A program made the translations under genes and the position numbers. DNA of 64,000 nucleotides from positions 66,582,172-66,646,171 of the forward strand of contig CM056744.1 in the NCBI GenBank assembly GCA_029851415.1, read 5' to 3'. Of the stretch, positions 1 through 11,020 are shown piece after piece. Under the pieces are notes generated by a model. It worked only from the letters and a program-made list of their open reading frames with translations. It was not told the origin of the DNA and searched no databases. This stretch comes from Eretmocerus hayati. Taxonomy: Eukaryota > Arthropoda > Insecta > Hymenoptera > Aphelinidae. How positions within the stretch are numbered: position 1 is the stretch's first letter; each line of letters begins with the position of its first letter.

Positions 1-197
1 GTTAGAATATACGCATGTATATATACATATATATATACGTATTCTGTGTTACTTAGCAACGGTGTGCATCTATCTAAACAAGTCTTGACGACGCTTGTTA
101 CTTTTGGACTTCACTTGTATACGAGAGTTTGTACGAGAAGGACGAATAAAGAAGTTTGTTAATTTTATTCGCTCGTGTTTTAAATAAAATCCCAACA
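1..197 (+). repeat. 3' part of an LTR plus primer-binding-like site
   Basis: The stretch ends in AACA at 197 and is followed by TTTTGGCGTGTCC near 199-211, the usual layout of an LTR end next to a tRNA primer-binding site (TGGCG). An AATAAA at 184-189 could be the polyadenylation signal. The LTR begins before the window. It is a different family from the solo LTR at 2858-4397. Confidence 0.6.
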
Positions 198-372
198 ATT
201 TTGGCGTGTCCAGAGTGGGAGAGATCACTGACAGAATTCCCAAAAGAATAATTCCAGAAGCCTTCTGTAACGAATTTCATTATTTACCAATCACCATTAC
301 CTTCTGTTCGGAGTTTGTACAACATCAAACAAAGACACCAGAGGTTCAATAATCCGAGAATAACATTCGAGT

Positions 373-1262
373 TTGTTTGGTGGGCATGGAGGCATGGGTA
401 AGACCTACAGAAAAATCCGCGAAAGGTATCGTTGGAAGGGCACGAAGAAGGAAATTGAGGAATATATTCATAAATGTACAATATGCCAATGGCATGAATT
501 AACCGGTATAAAAACAAAAATGCCCATGATCATATCTGACACCCCTCTTGAGGTATTTTCGGAAATTGCGATAGATACTGTTGGCCCGTTTAACACCAGC
601 TCCTCAGGAAATGAACATGTGCTCACCATGCAATGCCAACCCTCAAAATTTTGTTTAGGGGTTGCAATACCAGACATCAGAGCGGTTACATTCGCAGATG
701 TACTAGTTCGACTTTTGATAGCAAACATTGGTGTACCAAAAATTATCCTTAGTGATCGCGGTAGTAGTTTCCGAAGCAAATTGATTCAAGAATTGGGAAA
801 ATTTTTGGTTTCAAGCTCATCACTACGACTGCATATAGACCAAGCTCGAACGGGTCCTTAGAAAGATCACATGCAATGCTCAACAGTTTCATAAGGACGA
901 AAGCCGCAGACAAACAAGACTGGGATTTGGTCATACCTTTCGCCCTTTTTCAGTACAATACTTCTGTGAATCGATCCACGGGATTTACGCCCTTCGAACT
1001 AATCTATGGGAGAAAAGCAAGAACAATTGACAAATTTCCAGACGAGTTTGAACTAGAAACGTACAGTTCATACTTATGTAATCTTATTAAGACATTGGGA
1101 GACTTGAACAGAATTGCTCAGGAGAATTTGATAAAGTCCAAGAAAAAAACGAAAGAAATATACGACCGCAGGACCCACTGCCCCGATTTTAAAGTTGGAA
1201 TGGAGGTATACGTTCTCAAAGAACCCCGGACAGGAAAACTAGACAAATTTTATCATGGTTAA
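373..1262 (+). pseudogene. Integrase pseudogene (Gypsy type)
   Basis: Two reading frames, 373-861 and 876-1262, together cover an integrase. The first has the zinc-binding region (HKCTIC near 466-483), the first catalytic Asp in AIDTVGPF and the second in LSDRGSSF. The second has the C-terminal region with a GMEVYVLKEP motif before the position where a GPY/F module normally follows; a stop interrupts it at 1260-1262. The frame break near 861-876 removes the part where the catalytic Glu should lie. In a working element the enzyme would insert the cDNA into host DNA; this copy cannot. Confidence 0.85.
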
Positions 1263-1428
1263 TTCAAAATTCTAGAAATTCACGACAACAATAACGTCCT
1301 ATTAGAGTCTCCAAACGGGAAGACGATCTTGAAACATATTGATGAAATAAAAAGAGCATATTGCTGAAAATCCGGTTTAATTTCGATGTTCCAGGCGGGA
1401 ACTGACGAAATCAGAAAATCTAGGCAAC

Positions 1429-2857
1429 ATGACGCTCGTTGTACTATTTCTGCTTATCAAGTCATGCACTCTCCACATGAGCGTTGCCACGAACACTGCC
1501 AATTCTTCGTACCATTTAGTCCGAGTTACAAAAAACCCAGGACTTTATTTCGAGTATATGGGTGAGGTCAAACTGATTCGGTCACAATGGAAAATTGTAG
1601 TCAATTTAAATTGTGGAATGCTGACCAAGAAAGATAATTGGAGAGAGGACCAATTACGATTAATTCGAGAACGATGTCCAATGAGACCAATTGACTAGGA
1701 GGATCATATTCGTTACCCAAAATTGGTCAAATTGATGCATACGTTAGACTCTTTTAAACAAGATTTGCTTGAATTTTCCACGGAACCTCAAGTACCATCT
1801 CCACAGCATCCGCAAACTTGAACAATGAAAAAAGAGGAGCTCCCATTAAACTTGTTGGTTGGGCCAGTCGAACATTATTTGGCACAATGGATGCCGATGA
1901 CAGGGAATTGTTAACAAAACATATCAATGATTTGTATGATAAAAATCAAAACATTTCGGCCTTAGCTGCAGAAAAACTCACATTTTTCGATCAGAATTAG
2001 AGAGTGTCCATAGATATATCAATAATAATAAGAATCAGATAGAAGGAATTCACGAGAAACTTTTACAAGATTTCAAAAAGGCCCAAAATGAAGTAGATAA
2101 TATAACTTATTTTGAAACATTAGAATTATGGGTGACTGAATTCGAATTAGCTCTGCACGGTTCCATATTGTCATACAAAACACTAATTGACGCACTAGAA
2201 ACAACAGCACGTGGACAGCTACACCCTCTTCTACTGATTCATGACCAACTCCAAAAAACACTCCGGGATATCATAAGCCACGATAAAACCCATACACTCC
2301 CTTGGGAGAAAGAGACTATCACACCACATTATCTATTTTCTGTAGCAAAAACTAGAGTTATGATGGAAGAAGGTAATTTCATAGTAACCATAACTTTTCC
2401 ACTAAGCGATAGAATGGGACTTATTTATTACAAGATTCATGGCCTACCTATTCCCACGAACCTGTGGAACAATCGGAGTGGTTTTGTTTATATATCGCCG
2501 GGCCATTCAAATGTTCTCATCACAAGGGATTTCAAATCATACATGCTAATTAATGACGAATTCTTCGGAAACTGTTTACGGCACAACAACACTAAATTAT
2601 GTGAGCCGAATACACCCCTATACGAGGATAATGGTCGAAATCCATGTGAATTTGAGCTCTTGATTAAACCTACAATAGACAGTCTAAAGAAATGTAACTA
2701 CCATCTAAAATCACTTTCTACATCATATTGGCAGAAATTGACGACCACTGGTGAATGGATCTTTTCAACTATATCACCTATTAGACTAAGAATATTATGC
2801 GGTAATGGAATTCCTTTAGATTTCAAAATCAATGCCACAGAAATCCTGGGAATAGAT
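1429..2857 (+). pseudogene. Errantivirus-type env pseudogene, N-terminal and central part
   Basis: Three open stretches in sequence: 1429-1698 begins with a hydrophobic signal-like segment and has the GLYFEYMGEV motif seen near the start of insect retroviral Env; 1818-2000 starts with a basic KRG site followed by LFGTMDADD, as in the fusion-peptide region of baculovirus F-like Env; 2132-2857 is the downstream ectodomain with spaced cysteines. Frameshifts and stops separate the three, and the last is cut at 2857 by an inserted LTR. The intact protein would be a membrane fusion glycoprotein; this is a dead copy. Family assignment rests on motif and gene order after integrase. Confidence 0.8.
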
Positions 2858-3119
2858 GTGTGGCGTCCCGAGCTTGCACAAGCTCTCGCAATACCGACCC
2901 CCATGTCATTCTCGGGACGAGAATGGTCTGACAGGGGAGGTGTGGCGTCCCGCGTTCAGGAGACGCCTCGGTCCTTGTAATTCTTATCATTTTATAGATG
3001 TCTCTTCATAACACTTTGAGTATGAACCAATCTCGATTGCAACAGACAGTATGCGATGTGGTTGCACATGCAGCATAAGCGACTTTCTGTAAAGTAGAGC
3101 GGAGCCGATTCTGTCCACA

Positions 3120-3248
3120 GCGTGACTTGTTGTCACGCGTGACAATAGGTCACTCTACCCTCTGATCATGCGTGACATTGAGTCACGCCATTCATTCACT
3201 TCGCGTAGCAATGAGACACACTTTATTGAGCGTGACAATAGGTCACGC
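3120..3248 (+). promoter_or_regulatory. Array of 19-bp palindromes in LTR U3
   Basis: Four copies of GCGTGAC-N5-GTCACGC occur at 3120-3138, 3137-3155 (last half-site GTCACTC), 3170-3188 and 3230-3248; a decayed fifth is at 3203-3221. Half-sites and the 5-base spacer are constant while the spacer bases vary. The array lies 80-210 bp upstream of the TATA box, where LTR enhancers sit. A dimeric DNA-binding factor is the simplest explanation; which factor is unknown. Confidence 0.6.
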
Positions 3249-3327
3249 TTGAGACAGTTTATAATTTCAAAATTATTTTGATGGAACAATAATTATGATT
3301 TCAAAATTGACGCGAGCTGACCCAGGC

Positions 3328-3334
3328 TATAAAT
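3328..3334 (+). promoter_or_regulatory. TATA box of the solo LTR
   Basis: TATAAAT is followed about 25-30 bases on by ATTAGTCTG, a possible initiator. It sits downstream of the palindrome array, as expected for an LTR promoter. Confidence 0.5.
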
Positions 3335-4397
3335 GTGGGTCTGAACGTTGGCTCTCCGATTAGTCTGTCGAAGTTTTCTTTCCGGAGCTTTTGAGTCCGC
3401 GCTATTGTCTCCGCCCAAACACCTTAAAGTGTGACAAAGCGTGTGTTCGAGAAGCGGCGAGCCAACAGTTAGATTTTATCCCGCACTTGGGAAGTGGCGT
3501 TACCCGTACTTAAAGCTGCAGCAGGGCCAGCTCCGAATTCGTCCTCAAGTTGAGCTGCAGTAGGATCAGCTTATAATTCATCCTCAAGGCCTTCTAAATT
3601 GTCACTCCAGCCTCCAGAGGACAGCCAACTCATTTCGACTCCGCTCTCCTCTCGAGTAATATTAAGAATCTGCGTAACTGTAAGTCGAAATTGTAATTTC
3701 AAAAATCACATTTCAGAACAAAGCCCAGAATACCTGGTATAAGTGCACTCTTGAAATTAGCCATTGAAAACCGATCAATTCAGAAATTACGCTTGCTTAT
3801 TCAATCGATCTCGATTCTCGAGATCAATCTGAAATGTGAATTGAGTTCTAATAAATCTATATCATTATCGGAAAATCCATCTTGTTATTTCGAAATTCGT
3901 AAGTGCATGCTTATTTGGAAAATTACGATTTTTTTCGAATATTCTATTCTAAACTTGGAATTGATTATTATTGAAGATTTTATTTTCGATTCTTGAATCA
4001 CTTCACATTATTAATATTGAAAATTTCGGCCATTCTATTATTTGGTTAATTACCCTCAAATCTTTGACGTTTCACATAAACATAATACTTGCTTCTTCTA
4101 AAATCATTCGGCCAAATTTTCCAGTCAAGTTCGGCACATTCAATATAGATACATTTTCTCCAAGAGTAACCAAGAAATTATATATATCAGTATATTCATG
4201 TATACATATACATCCATTCAGAAGTATAAGTATATATATCACGATATATCTATATACTCATATGGAAAGGGACAAAGGAATCAAGCTGCTGACAAGGAAA
4301 AGGTAGGTGCAACTGGGCAATCCGCCCGTGAGGCTGATTCCCTGAACTCACAAATAATTTATTTGTTACCCCGAGCCCTCCGTTCGGGACGTAACAG

Positions 4398-5035
4398 ATG
4401 GCAGATGCGTAGCGCACACAGAAAATTTAACATTATATGGAATACATAGTACAAAACTTTTACAAACATTCGTATGAACCAGATTTAGAGGTCGATATGA
4501 ACAATATATTCCTAAGCCACATTCAGAATGAATTTTCCGAAGAAGATTATAATTCTATGCTATCAGATAATTGGCTAGCGGCGATGCAACATCATTACAA
4601 GATATAGAAAACCAATTCAGAAGTATTTCTAGGGGAAAAAGAATAAATGGCACTATTTTCAATTATTCAACTTTATCAAGTTTTTCAACATTCTCACTAA
4701 TAATAGTATTATACTTAACACTGAGAATGATTCAAGCCATGAGGAACAAAAGGTCCAATATAAATTCAAAGGTGACTATAGAAATACCTGATCCTGATAA
4801 GGCTCAGGGTGAATCATATTCAGGGAGATATCAGAGAAGAAGATCTACGCTAGATAATTCTGAAAATGATCCCCAACCACCCATACCACTAAACGCAAAT
4901 CTCATTCGTATGCTCGAATCGCCTGACGGAACACCACGGGAAAGAGAAGTCCTGCAATTGCGAGATATCGCAAGAATGCCATCTCATGGAGCGACCGATA
5001 TTCACCTTCCTATACAAGATGTATACATTGCATAG
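4398..5035 (+). pseudogene. Env pseudogene, membrane anchor and cytoplasmic tail
   Basis: This continues the env interrupted at 2857. After the duplicated GATG, short open stretches in different frames run to 4571, then one frame is open to the TAG at 5033-5035. That frame contains a hydrophobic segment (FSLIIVLYLTL, near 4700-4735) followed by basic residues and a polar, proline-rich tail of about 100 residues, the layout of an Env transmembrane anchor and cytoplasmic tail. At least two frame breaks precede it, so it is not functional. Confidence 0.7.
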
Positions 5036-5259
5036 TACAGAACGCCTACCGAGAGGCAACTACGTACAACACGACTGATGTACAGAACGCCTACTGATAG
5101 GCAACTACGTACAACACGACTGATGTACAGAACGCCTACTGATAGGCAACTACGTACAACACGACTGATGTACAGAACGCCTACTGATAGGTAACTACGT
5201 ACAACATGACTGATGTACAGAACGCCTACTGATAGGCAACTACGTACAACTCGACAAAC
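5035..5259. repeat. 45-bp tandem array, five copies
   Basis: Units start with GTACAGAACGCCTAC at 5035, 5080, 5125, 5170 and 5215, with very few differences between copies. It begins directly at the env stop codon, so it could be element 3' sequence (U3-like) or a separate minisatellite. The 45-bp period keeps frame, giving an open but meaningless minus-strand frame. Confidence 0.9.
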
Positions 5260-5830
5260 TGCACAACGCCGACTATGGAAACCGCACATATCGACTCGTT
5301 ATGTACAGCTATACTGTTTGGAAACAAAATTCTGCGACATTCATCAGGCAAGAGCCTAATTTGATCCTGTCATACTAATATGTGTGCATAATTTTTTTTT
5401 CCTATGAATGTCCATTAAGGGACTGATATGCTTTTGATTATTGATCTATGATCTACCACTGTTTATAAAGATTTGATACTAAAATAGGCATATGTTTCAG
5501 AAATAGTGTGCTCTTGGATTTCCTATTGTAATTTCTAGTGTTTGTAATATTTTCTGTGATTTTTCAGATGGACTACATAAAATTTGCCTCGTTTCTGGTT
5601 CTCCTGGCTAACGGTAACAGATGTGTAATATGATATGCCCTTAAATTTCCTTACCTACTGTTTTCATTATATAAAAAATTATAAAAATTTTATTTTCAGC
5701 TAAAGGATAATGCAGATCCCGACATTGCCACTCAATGAAAGTGATGCTGATTTTGCTTGTTCTTACGGATGGTTGTGTTAGATCCTCAGCAAATTTATAC
5801 ATGGGCTCTCATGAAGATTTGCTCACTCTA

Positions 5831-6054
5831 TCCGTGAGAGCGGGTGTGCGTTATACACGGGTTCTTATGAGAAGCAGTGCTTTCTGTCCGTGAGTGCGCG
5901 TGTGCGTTATACACGGGTTCTTATGAGGAGCAGTGCTTTCTGTCCGTGAGTGCGCGTGTGCGTTATACACGGGTTCTTATGAGGAGCAGTACACTCTGTC
6001 CGTGAGTGCGCGTGTGCGTTATACATGGATGATACTCTAATGAATATGCATGCT
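5831..6054. repeat. 56-bp tandem array, four copies
   Basis: TCCGTGAG recurs at 5831, 5887, 5943 and 5999, each within a unit containing GTGCGTTATACACGGGTTC. Copies differ at a few positions; the last is partial. No coding function is apparent. Confidence 0.9.
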
Positions 6055-7129
6055 ATCTCTTGCCTCAGGATTTGAGTCTAAATGTACATCGGCTTCACAT
6101 CGCCGTTAATTCAGATGATTATATGTGTAAAGGCATATTATTGCGGTCTTAGTGGCTCTTGCATGGATAACTACGTACTAACGGAGCAAGAAAGATTCTG
6201 CTCTGGGACTCCTTGTGCCGAAATATTTGTACATGATCACATTGATTGATACTTCTATATCCAACGATCATATATGAACGTAATGCATTTTCATATATTT
6301 TCATACCGTCGCGAACGATGTATAAATGCACGCATAAATCGCTGTCAATTCTGTTTTGACTGAACAAAAGAGATTGACATGCAGCCGGGACTACTGCCCT
6401 TGGAAATTTCGAAACTGTAGTAATATTTTGCATGACTTATATTTGCGAGTCAAAAAAAAATCCTAGTCGTTTCCACAACTCATGATTCTAATAATGGATT
6501 GATCACGTGAACTTTCTGTCATTCTGTCATCAGATTCATTTCCATATCCAGAAATTTTCAGTAGACAATGGGTTAAATTTCCAAGTTAAGAGGAGCAATT
6601 TTGAGCCAAAGATCAATTTTATCGAATTTTTGACTTTCCTTTTCACTTGATTTGTCGATATTTGATAGTTATGTTGATGTCTGGTGGAAAATTCAAGATC
6701 TGCTCAACTTTTGTAGCCATGGGAGAATATTCTCTGAATAGTAATCTCCGATTTGGTATTTTCAAATTTTAATGTGAGATTAATTTTTCTTTGACTGTGA
6801 TCACAAATGGGTGAAAACCTGAAGTGGGATAGACTCTCGTGAATCAGAAGAAGTCATTCTTCATTTTCCATAATGAGGAATTTGGACATTTTATCGGACT
6901 CATTCATACGATGGAGGCAAGTTGCGTATTTTATTCTCTGGTTCTTCAGAGAAGATTGAATTGTTTCGAATCGCGTTTAACAAACTCAAAGAGTCAATTG
7001 CAAAATGAACGAAATATTTCTGCATTCCGAAAGTAACTTATCAGCCAGTGTTAGGTTAGTTCTCTCAAAGGGCATTAATCCTACTCTCATTCCGATAGGA
7101 TATAATACGATGTTCTATCGCGAAACAGC

Positions 7130-7246
7130 AAGCCTTATATCTTTGTATCTCACTACTCTGAAGGTTTCATTATTCAGGAAACAGGAAAAGCCTTATATCT
7201 TTGTATCTCACTACTCTGAAGGTTTCATTATTCAGGAAACAGGAAA
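7130..7246. repeat. 58-bp direct duplication
   Basis: The segment starting AAGCCTTATATCTTTG at 7130 is repeated at 7188 with essentially no change, indicating a recent local duplication. Confidence 0.9.
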
Positions 7247-8233
7247 TTGAGTTAGTTTTTGTTAGTATCTGAAATGATGGCTATTGATCTGACTCTCAAC
7301 CAATTCTTCGTAATAACGAAAGTATGGGAATTGCGTTCTTGAGACTATATTCCCCCTTTTTCCCTGATGATCACTCACGTCCATCATTACCCAAAAGAAC
7401 GTCCATGGTGTCCTTGGAGGATGCTTTTTCCTTACTTGTACTCTAGAGCCGTTCTTTCTGGGAACGTTTCCGTGGCACTTTCGTGTCATCATCCCGCAAG
7501 TAGTCATGACCGTTCCAGAGGAATCCGTGAGTGTTTTTGATTTTTGACTGTCCAGTTTGCTGTATTCTACAACGGCCTGATTGACAGTCTGAACAACTTG
7601 CGTGAGTCAAGAGAAACGCCAACATAGCAGATTTTATCATCTTTCTTTTGACAGTTATATGGAGACGATAGAGATTGAGATATCAAGACATACATCTTGC
7701 TGTATAGTCATCATCATAGCGTTTTCTAAAAATTCTTAATCAACTTTGGCGAGACTAGTGCATCCACACTCGACTTCACTTCACGTATGACCAGACGAGT
7801 TTGTTCCTAAATTGTCATGCTTGCGTGGAAAATGGATTGATACTACTTACGTCCAGCGTATTTTGTGCGAACATATCATACGTGTGAAAAATAATGACGT
7901 GTGCGAAATTACTTTTTGCCAACGTTTCTTTTTCTGACTAGCTTCTCATTCACAATAGTCACTTGAGTGTGTACCTTTGTAGTGCTGAGTACTACAGCTG
8001 ACAGTTTTCATAAATTGCTCGGAAGAGTATAAATGGTGGCTGATAATGTTTGACTTCAGCTCACTATTTCTCAATATTGGATATTTCATTCGATTTTTCA
8101 TTTGAAAATTATGGTGCCGGAGACTTTGAACTTTCACAATTGAATCCATTGATCTGTGGCTCATGAGCTATGTTTGATGTTCACGTTTCCATCTCATCAA
8201 ATGTTATCATTCACGGCGTCCATTAGCCGTGCT

Positions 8234-8234
<1 letters not shown>

Positions 8235-8281
<47 letters not shown>
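8235..8281. repeat. Poly(T) run of 47 bases
   Basis: An uninterrupted T tract. It could be the poly(A) tail of a minus-strand retroposed copy, but no recognisable body follows it; the length may be unreliable in assembly. Confidence 0.85.
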
Positions 8282-8284
<3 letters not shown>

Positions 8285-8920
8285 GTGTGAATTTCTCATT
8301 TCAAGTGGCATAAAGGAGTCCTGTAGTATATTTTGTTTGAAAGACTCTCGCATTATCTCTGACTGGTTCTCAAAGTAGGAGAAAAATAAGAACGGGGAAT
8401 CAGGAGTTCATTCAAAATTTGTATTGGCGGCGTTATGTGTGTATACTACTCCTGAGATGTGAGTTTACGTTATCAAATGCGTGGGTTTTGTTACTCTGGT
8501 CGCTGAGTTTCCCGGATGTTTGCATTGAGGCTGGATTTGCTGACTATCTTCTGCACTTGCTCAAAATATGTCTCACGGCTCTACTATCATTTTGACGTAC
8601 TCATTTTATTGAAGCAGAAAACTCTCTGCGTCATTCTGTGCTCCGATTCTTGAATCTAACGCAAGATATTGGATATCAAATGATCATGTATATTTAGGTG
8701 TGTGTCAAAACAGAGTGCCGGATGTTGTCATGTTTAAATTTAAAATATCCATTTGTTGAATGATTTCAATCAATACATAGATGTATGTTGCACTCTAATC
8801 CAGAATGTTTCGACTAATTTGGATTTTTCGGTTGAAACTCTGTTCTCAGATGTTCCATTACCAATCGTTTCTATACTGGCATGGATTTGCATCAAGGTTG
8901 GGGCTTTTCTATTTTGAATA

Positions 8921-10183
8921 TTACAGTTGTGTTTGATCTCTTCGCGTTCGTTTGCTCGATTGCGTTTCGTCCCCTCTTTCCCAATGATTCTTCAATTTAT
9001 CTATGTGAACTACCTTTATTTGATCACCTTTTTGGATTTTCGCGTTATGTTTCTCATAATCGATCTCAAGTATTTCGCATGGGCCTATGTAATGTTTGTC
9101 TTCCTTGCCATCTCTTGGCTCTTTAAGTAGATATACAGTCTCGCCTACTCTGAAAAATCGATTCGTAATTTTTTGATCGTAATGAAATTTGGATTTGACT
9201 TTACTTTGAAAGGTATTTAGAGCAGCTAGCGTTCTGAGTTGAGTATAGGCTTCCGTGATATCTGCTAAATAATCGTCATAAGTTATCAATTGATCCCGAG
9301 GAGGAAAGCTGGATGGTGTGCGAGCCCTTCTACCAAAAATTATCTCATGAGGTGAGTATCCGGTCGATACGTGAGTAGCTGAGTTATAACAGTGCTGTGC
9401 CAAAGGTAAGAGTGAGTCCCATTCTGTGTTATCTTTCAAGTACATTGCTAGGTATTTGTTAAGGGTGTGATGCATGCGTTCAATACCGCCGTTTGAACTT
9501 GCCCTATGGGCCGATGTAGTAAACCTATTGATTCTGAAAATACGGGCAAATTCTTCAAAAACTCTTCCCATAAAATGTGACCCTTGATCCGTCAAAATCG
9601 TCGAGGGTAATCCAAAATATGAAACAAATTTATCTATCAATGTTTTCGCAACTGTCGTTGTTGTTGCATCGGGTGTAGCTGTGAGCACAATATATTTGCT
9701 AAAGCAATCCTGAATGGTAAGAATATAAACGTTACCGAGTTGTGTTGGTTTCTTTGGACCCACAAAATCCATCGAAATTTTCTCGAATGGTACTACCGGT
9801 GTATCCGTTATGACCATGGGTAATCTTGTTTTTACTCGCACTAGTTTATCTGTTTGACAGTCCGGACACGCTCTCACAAATATTCTTACATCTCCCTGCA
9901 TATTTGGCCAATAAAATTCACTCGCAAGTTTACTATAAGTTTTTGCTATACCTTTGTGGCCTCCGATTGCGGATTCATGATATTCTTTTATAATTCGGGC
10001 ACGATCTTCGGTAGGTGGTACTGGTAAGTTATTTTCGAATAGTGTAATCGATATCTGACATTTCCGAAAGATACGGTTGCATTGCTCTACAAGGTAAGCC
10101 CATTCACTCTTGCTCAGCATGACGAGATCTCGAATTATAAGTGATTTTGGTAGATTTTTACGTCCTTGATGGTTAATATACAA
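8921..10183 (-). CDS. Integrase of the OTU-Gypsy element
   Basis: The frame holds a full integrase core of about 400 residues. Zinc-binding region: H69 and H76, then C106 and C109 (CPDC). Catalytic triad: D139 (SMDFVGP), D199 (LTDQGSHF) and E235 (GGIERMH), the D-E pair spaced as in DD35E integrases. A C-terminal GPY/F-like module (YIGPCEILEI) follows. It inserts element cDNA into host DNA. The first roughly 15 codons (10139-10183) derive from the adjacent Penelope-like insertion; the natural upstream coding sequence continues at 11899-12255. It was therefore a domain of the pol polyprotein, now cut off from RT. The catalytic residues are all present. Confidence 0.9.
   Translation of the reverse strand: MYINHQGRKNLPKSLIIRDLVMLSKSEWAYLVEQCNRIFRKCQISITLFENNLPVPPTEDRARIIKEYHESAIGGHKGIAKTYSKLASEFYWPNMQGDVRIFVRACPDCQTDKLVRVKTRLPMVITDTPVVPFEKISMDFVGPKKPTQLGNVYILTIQDCFSKYIVLTATPDATTTTVAKTLIDKFVSYFGLPSTILTDQGSHFMGRVFEEFARIFRINRFTTSAHRASSNGGIERMHHTLNKYLAMYLKDNTEWDSLLPLAQHCYNSATHVSTGYSPHEIIFGRRARTPSSFPPRDQLITYDDYLADITEAYTQLRTLAALNTFQSKVKSKFHYDQKITNRFFRVGETVYLLKEPRDGKEDKHYIGPCEILEIDYEKHNAKIQKGDQIKVVHIDKLKNHWERGDETQSSKRTRRDQTQL
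10124..10138. repeat. 15-bp target duplication, left copy
   Basis: GAGATCTCGAATTAT here is repeated exactly at 11899-11913, on the other side of the palindromic insertion. In the Gypsy frame both copies encode the same IIRDL residues, so one copy is a duplication of integrase coding sequence made on insertion. Confidence 0.85.
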
Positions 10184-10269
10184 GTTGAACCTTTGGTCTC
10201 GTCGATCTTGAAGGACGGTGGGGAACTAAATAAATTCCCAAAATTTCATGATGGAAATTTTATTGCGAC

Positions 10270-10302
10270 GTTTCGTCCACTAGGTTTTGTGGACCTCATC
10301 AG
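10270..10302 (-). ncRNA. Hammerhead ribozyme core, left arm
   Basis: On the minus strand: CTGATGA, then a G, then stem II GTCCAC-AAAACCTA-GTGGAC, then GAAAC. This is the conserved hammerhead core with a perfect 6-bp stem II. It lies about 90 bp from the outer tip of the left arm. Self-cleavage would need stems I and III, which I could not assign with certainty. Confidence 0.65.
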
Positions 10303-10600
10303 GCTTCAGGTTTCTGTTTCGACATATGTATAATGATAGAAAATATGAAAATTTTTTACAAATGATGGATGTATAAATATTAAGATGCGCAACTTACGTT
10401 ATTCTTTAGATCGTCATGATATTTTGGACGATCTTGTAATAGAGCACAGACATAACGTCTGGCTCCTGTCAATACAAGTAAACAGAGTGAGTCATCGGTC
10501 TCATTTTTCACTCATATTTATATTAGCGCGATCGCAGTGTACAGTAGGTGACATATATATAAAAAGTAGTGCATGTGGGAGAGAGAAAGAGAGCGGGGGG

Positions 10601-11020
10601 TCAACGAGCTTTGTCAGCCGTTGCCCACAACGGGTTATATACTTGACTGAGATTTTGAATATCGTCTTTTCTATTGATGCAATTCTCATCGAATTTTATA
10701 TGGATCATTTCAGAAATCAACCGTTTTTTCCAATTTTTCTCTGTGTCTAAAATTTTGGTTTGATCCCAATGGAAATCGTGTTTATCATTGAGTCTGTGAA
10801 CAGAAACTACGGATTTTTTATCTTTGTTTGTAATATGATCTTTAATGCGTGTACCTAGTTGTCTTTTTGTCTCTCCCACATACGTTGCTGGGCAATCTTT
10901 ACACTGAAATTTGTAAACAACACCAGTTTTGCTGAATTTATCTAGTTGGTCCTTACCTAATTTTACTATTGAGCTTAATGACTTGGAAACTTTTGGAAGA
11001 GTGTGAATTTTGTATTCCAT
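10601..11020 (-). CDS. GIY-YIG endonuclease tail of Penelope-like element, left copy
   Basis: The C-terminal endonuclease region of a Penelope-like protein. It has the cysteine pair CKDC followed by the GIY-YIG core TYVGETKRQLGTRIKDH, then conserved His and Glu positions (HDFHWD, LISEMIHIKF). In intact elements this domain nicks target DNA for reverse transcription and follows the RT domain, which is missing here. The start at 11020 is only the first Met after the junction, in the spacer, so the protein is 5'-truncated. The same residues are encoded in the right arm on the other strand. Confidence 0.8.
   Translation of the reverse strand: MEYKIHTLPKVSKSLSSIVKLGKDQLDKFSKTGVVYKFQCKDCPATYVGETKRQLGTRIKDHITNKDKKSVVSVHRLNDKHDFHWDQTKILDTEKNWKKRLISEMIHIKFDENCINRKDDIQNLSQVYNPLWATADKAR

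Larger units (their letters stand above)
2858..4397 (+). mobile_element. Solo LTR inserted in env, 4-bp target duplication
   Basis: It starts TGTGGCGTCCCG and ends CGGGACGTAACA, so it has TG...CA ends with complementary GTCCCG/CGGGAC tips. GATG lies directly on both sides (2854-2857 and 4398-4401), a 4-bp target duplication typical of Gypsy integration. No internal coding region lies between the ends, so it is a solo LTR left by recombination. It is about 1.54 kb long. Related LTRs with the same start lie at 34298 (+) and 40284 (-). It contains a palindrome array (3120-3248) and a TATA box. Confidence 0.8.
1..5035 (+). mobile_element. Remnant of env-bearing Gypsy/errantivirus-like LTR element
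   Basis: Seen in order on the + strand: an LTR 3' end with a primer-binding-like site, a leader, a broken integrase, a broken env, an inserted solo LTR and the env tail. The leader runs straight into integrase near 370, so gag, protease, RT and RNase H have been deleted. No matching 3' LTR was found after env. The gene order integrase then env is that of insect errantiviruses. The copy is defective: every recognisable gene carries frameshifts, stops or an insertion. The outer limits are approximate because the element starts before the window. Confidence 0.8.
5260..8920. other. Mostly unassigned region between two LTR elements
   Basis: Apart from the tandem repeats listed separately I see no gene. 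Open frames are short and unlike known proteins. It should contain the 3' ends (LTRs) of the env element on its left and of the minus-strand Gypsy element on its right, but I could not match either LTR here. Confidence 0.5.

Noticed and set aside
5002..5289. Minus-strand frame with a 15-residue repeat
   Set aside because: It is a by-product of the 45-bp tandem array, whose period is a multiple of three.
5568..5705. A short frame with signal-peptide-like start (MDYIKFASFLVLLAN), an acceptor before the ATG and donor/acceptor sites after it
   Set aside because: Splicing as predicted hits a stop after about four more codons and no further exon follows. Too short and unsupported to call a gene.
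5035..6054. Repeat arrays considered as CRISPR
   Set aside because: The units are contiguous tandem repeats without unique spacers, in a eukaryotic genome.
10385..10750. Identical 121-codon frames on opposite strands at 10385-10750 (+) and 11329-11694 (-)
   Set aside because: They are the antisense of the Penelope-like endonuclease tail and 3' region; the duplication reflects the palindrome, not a gene.
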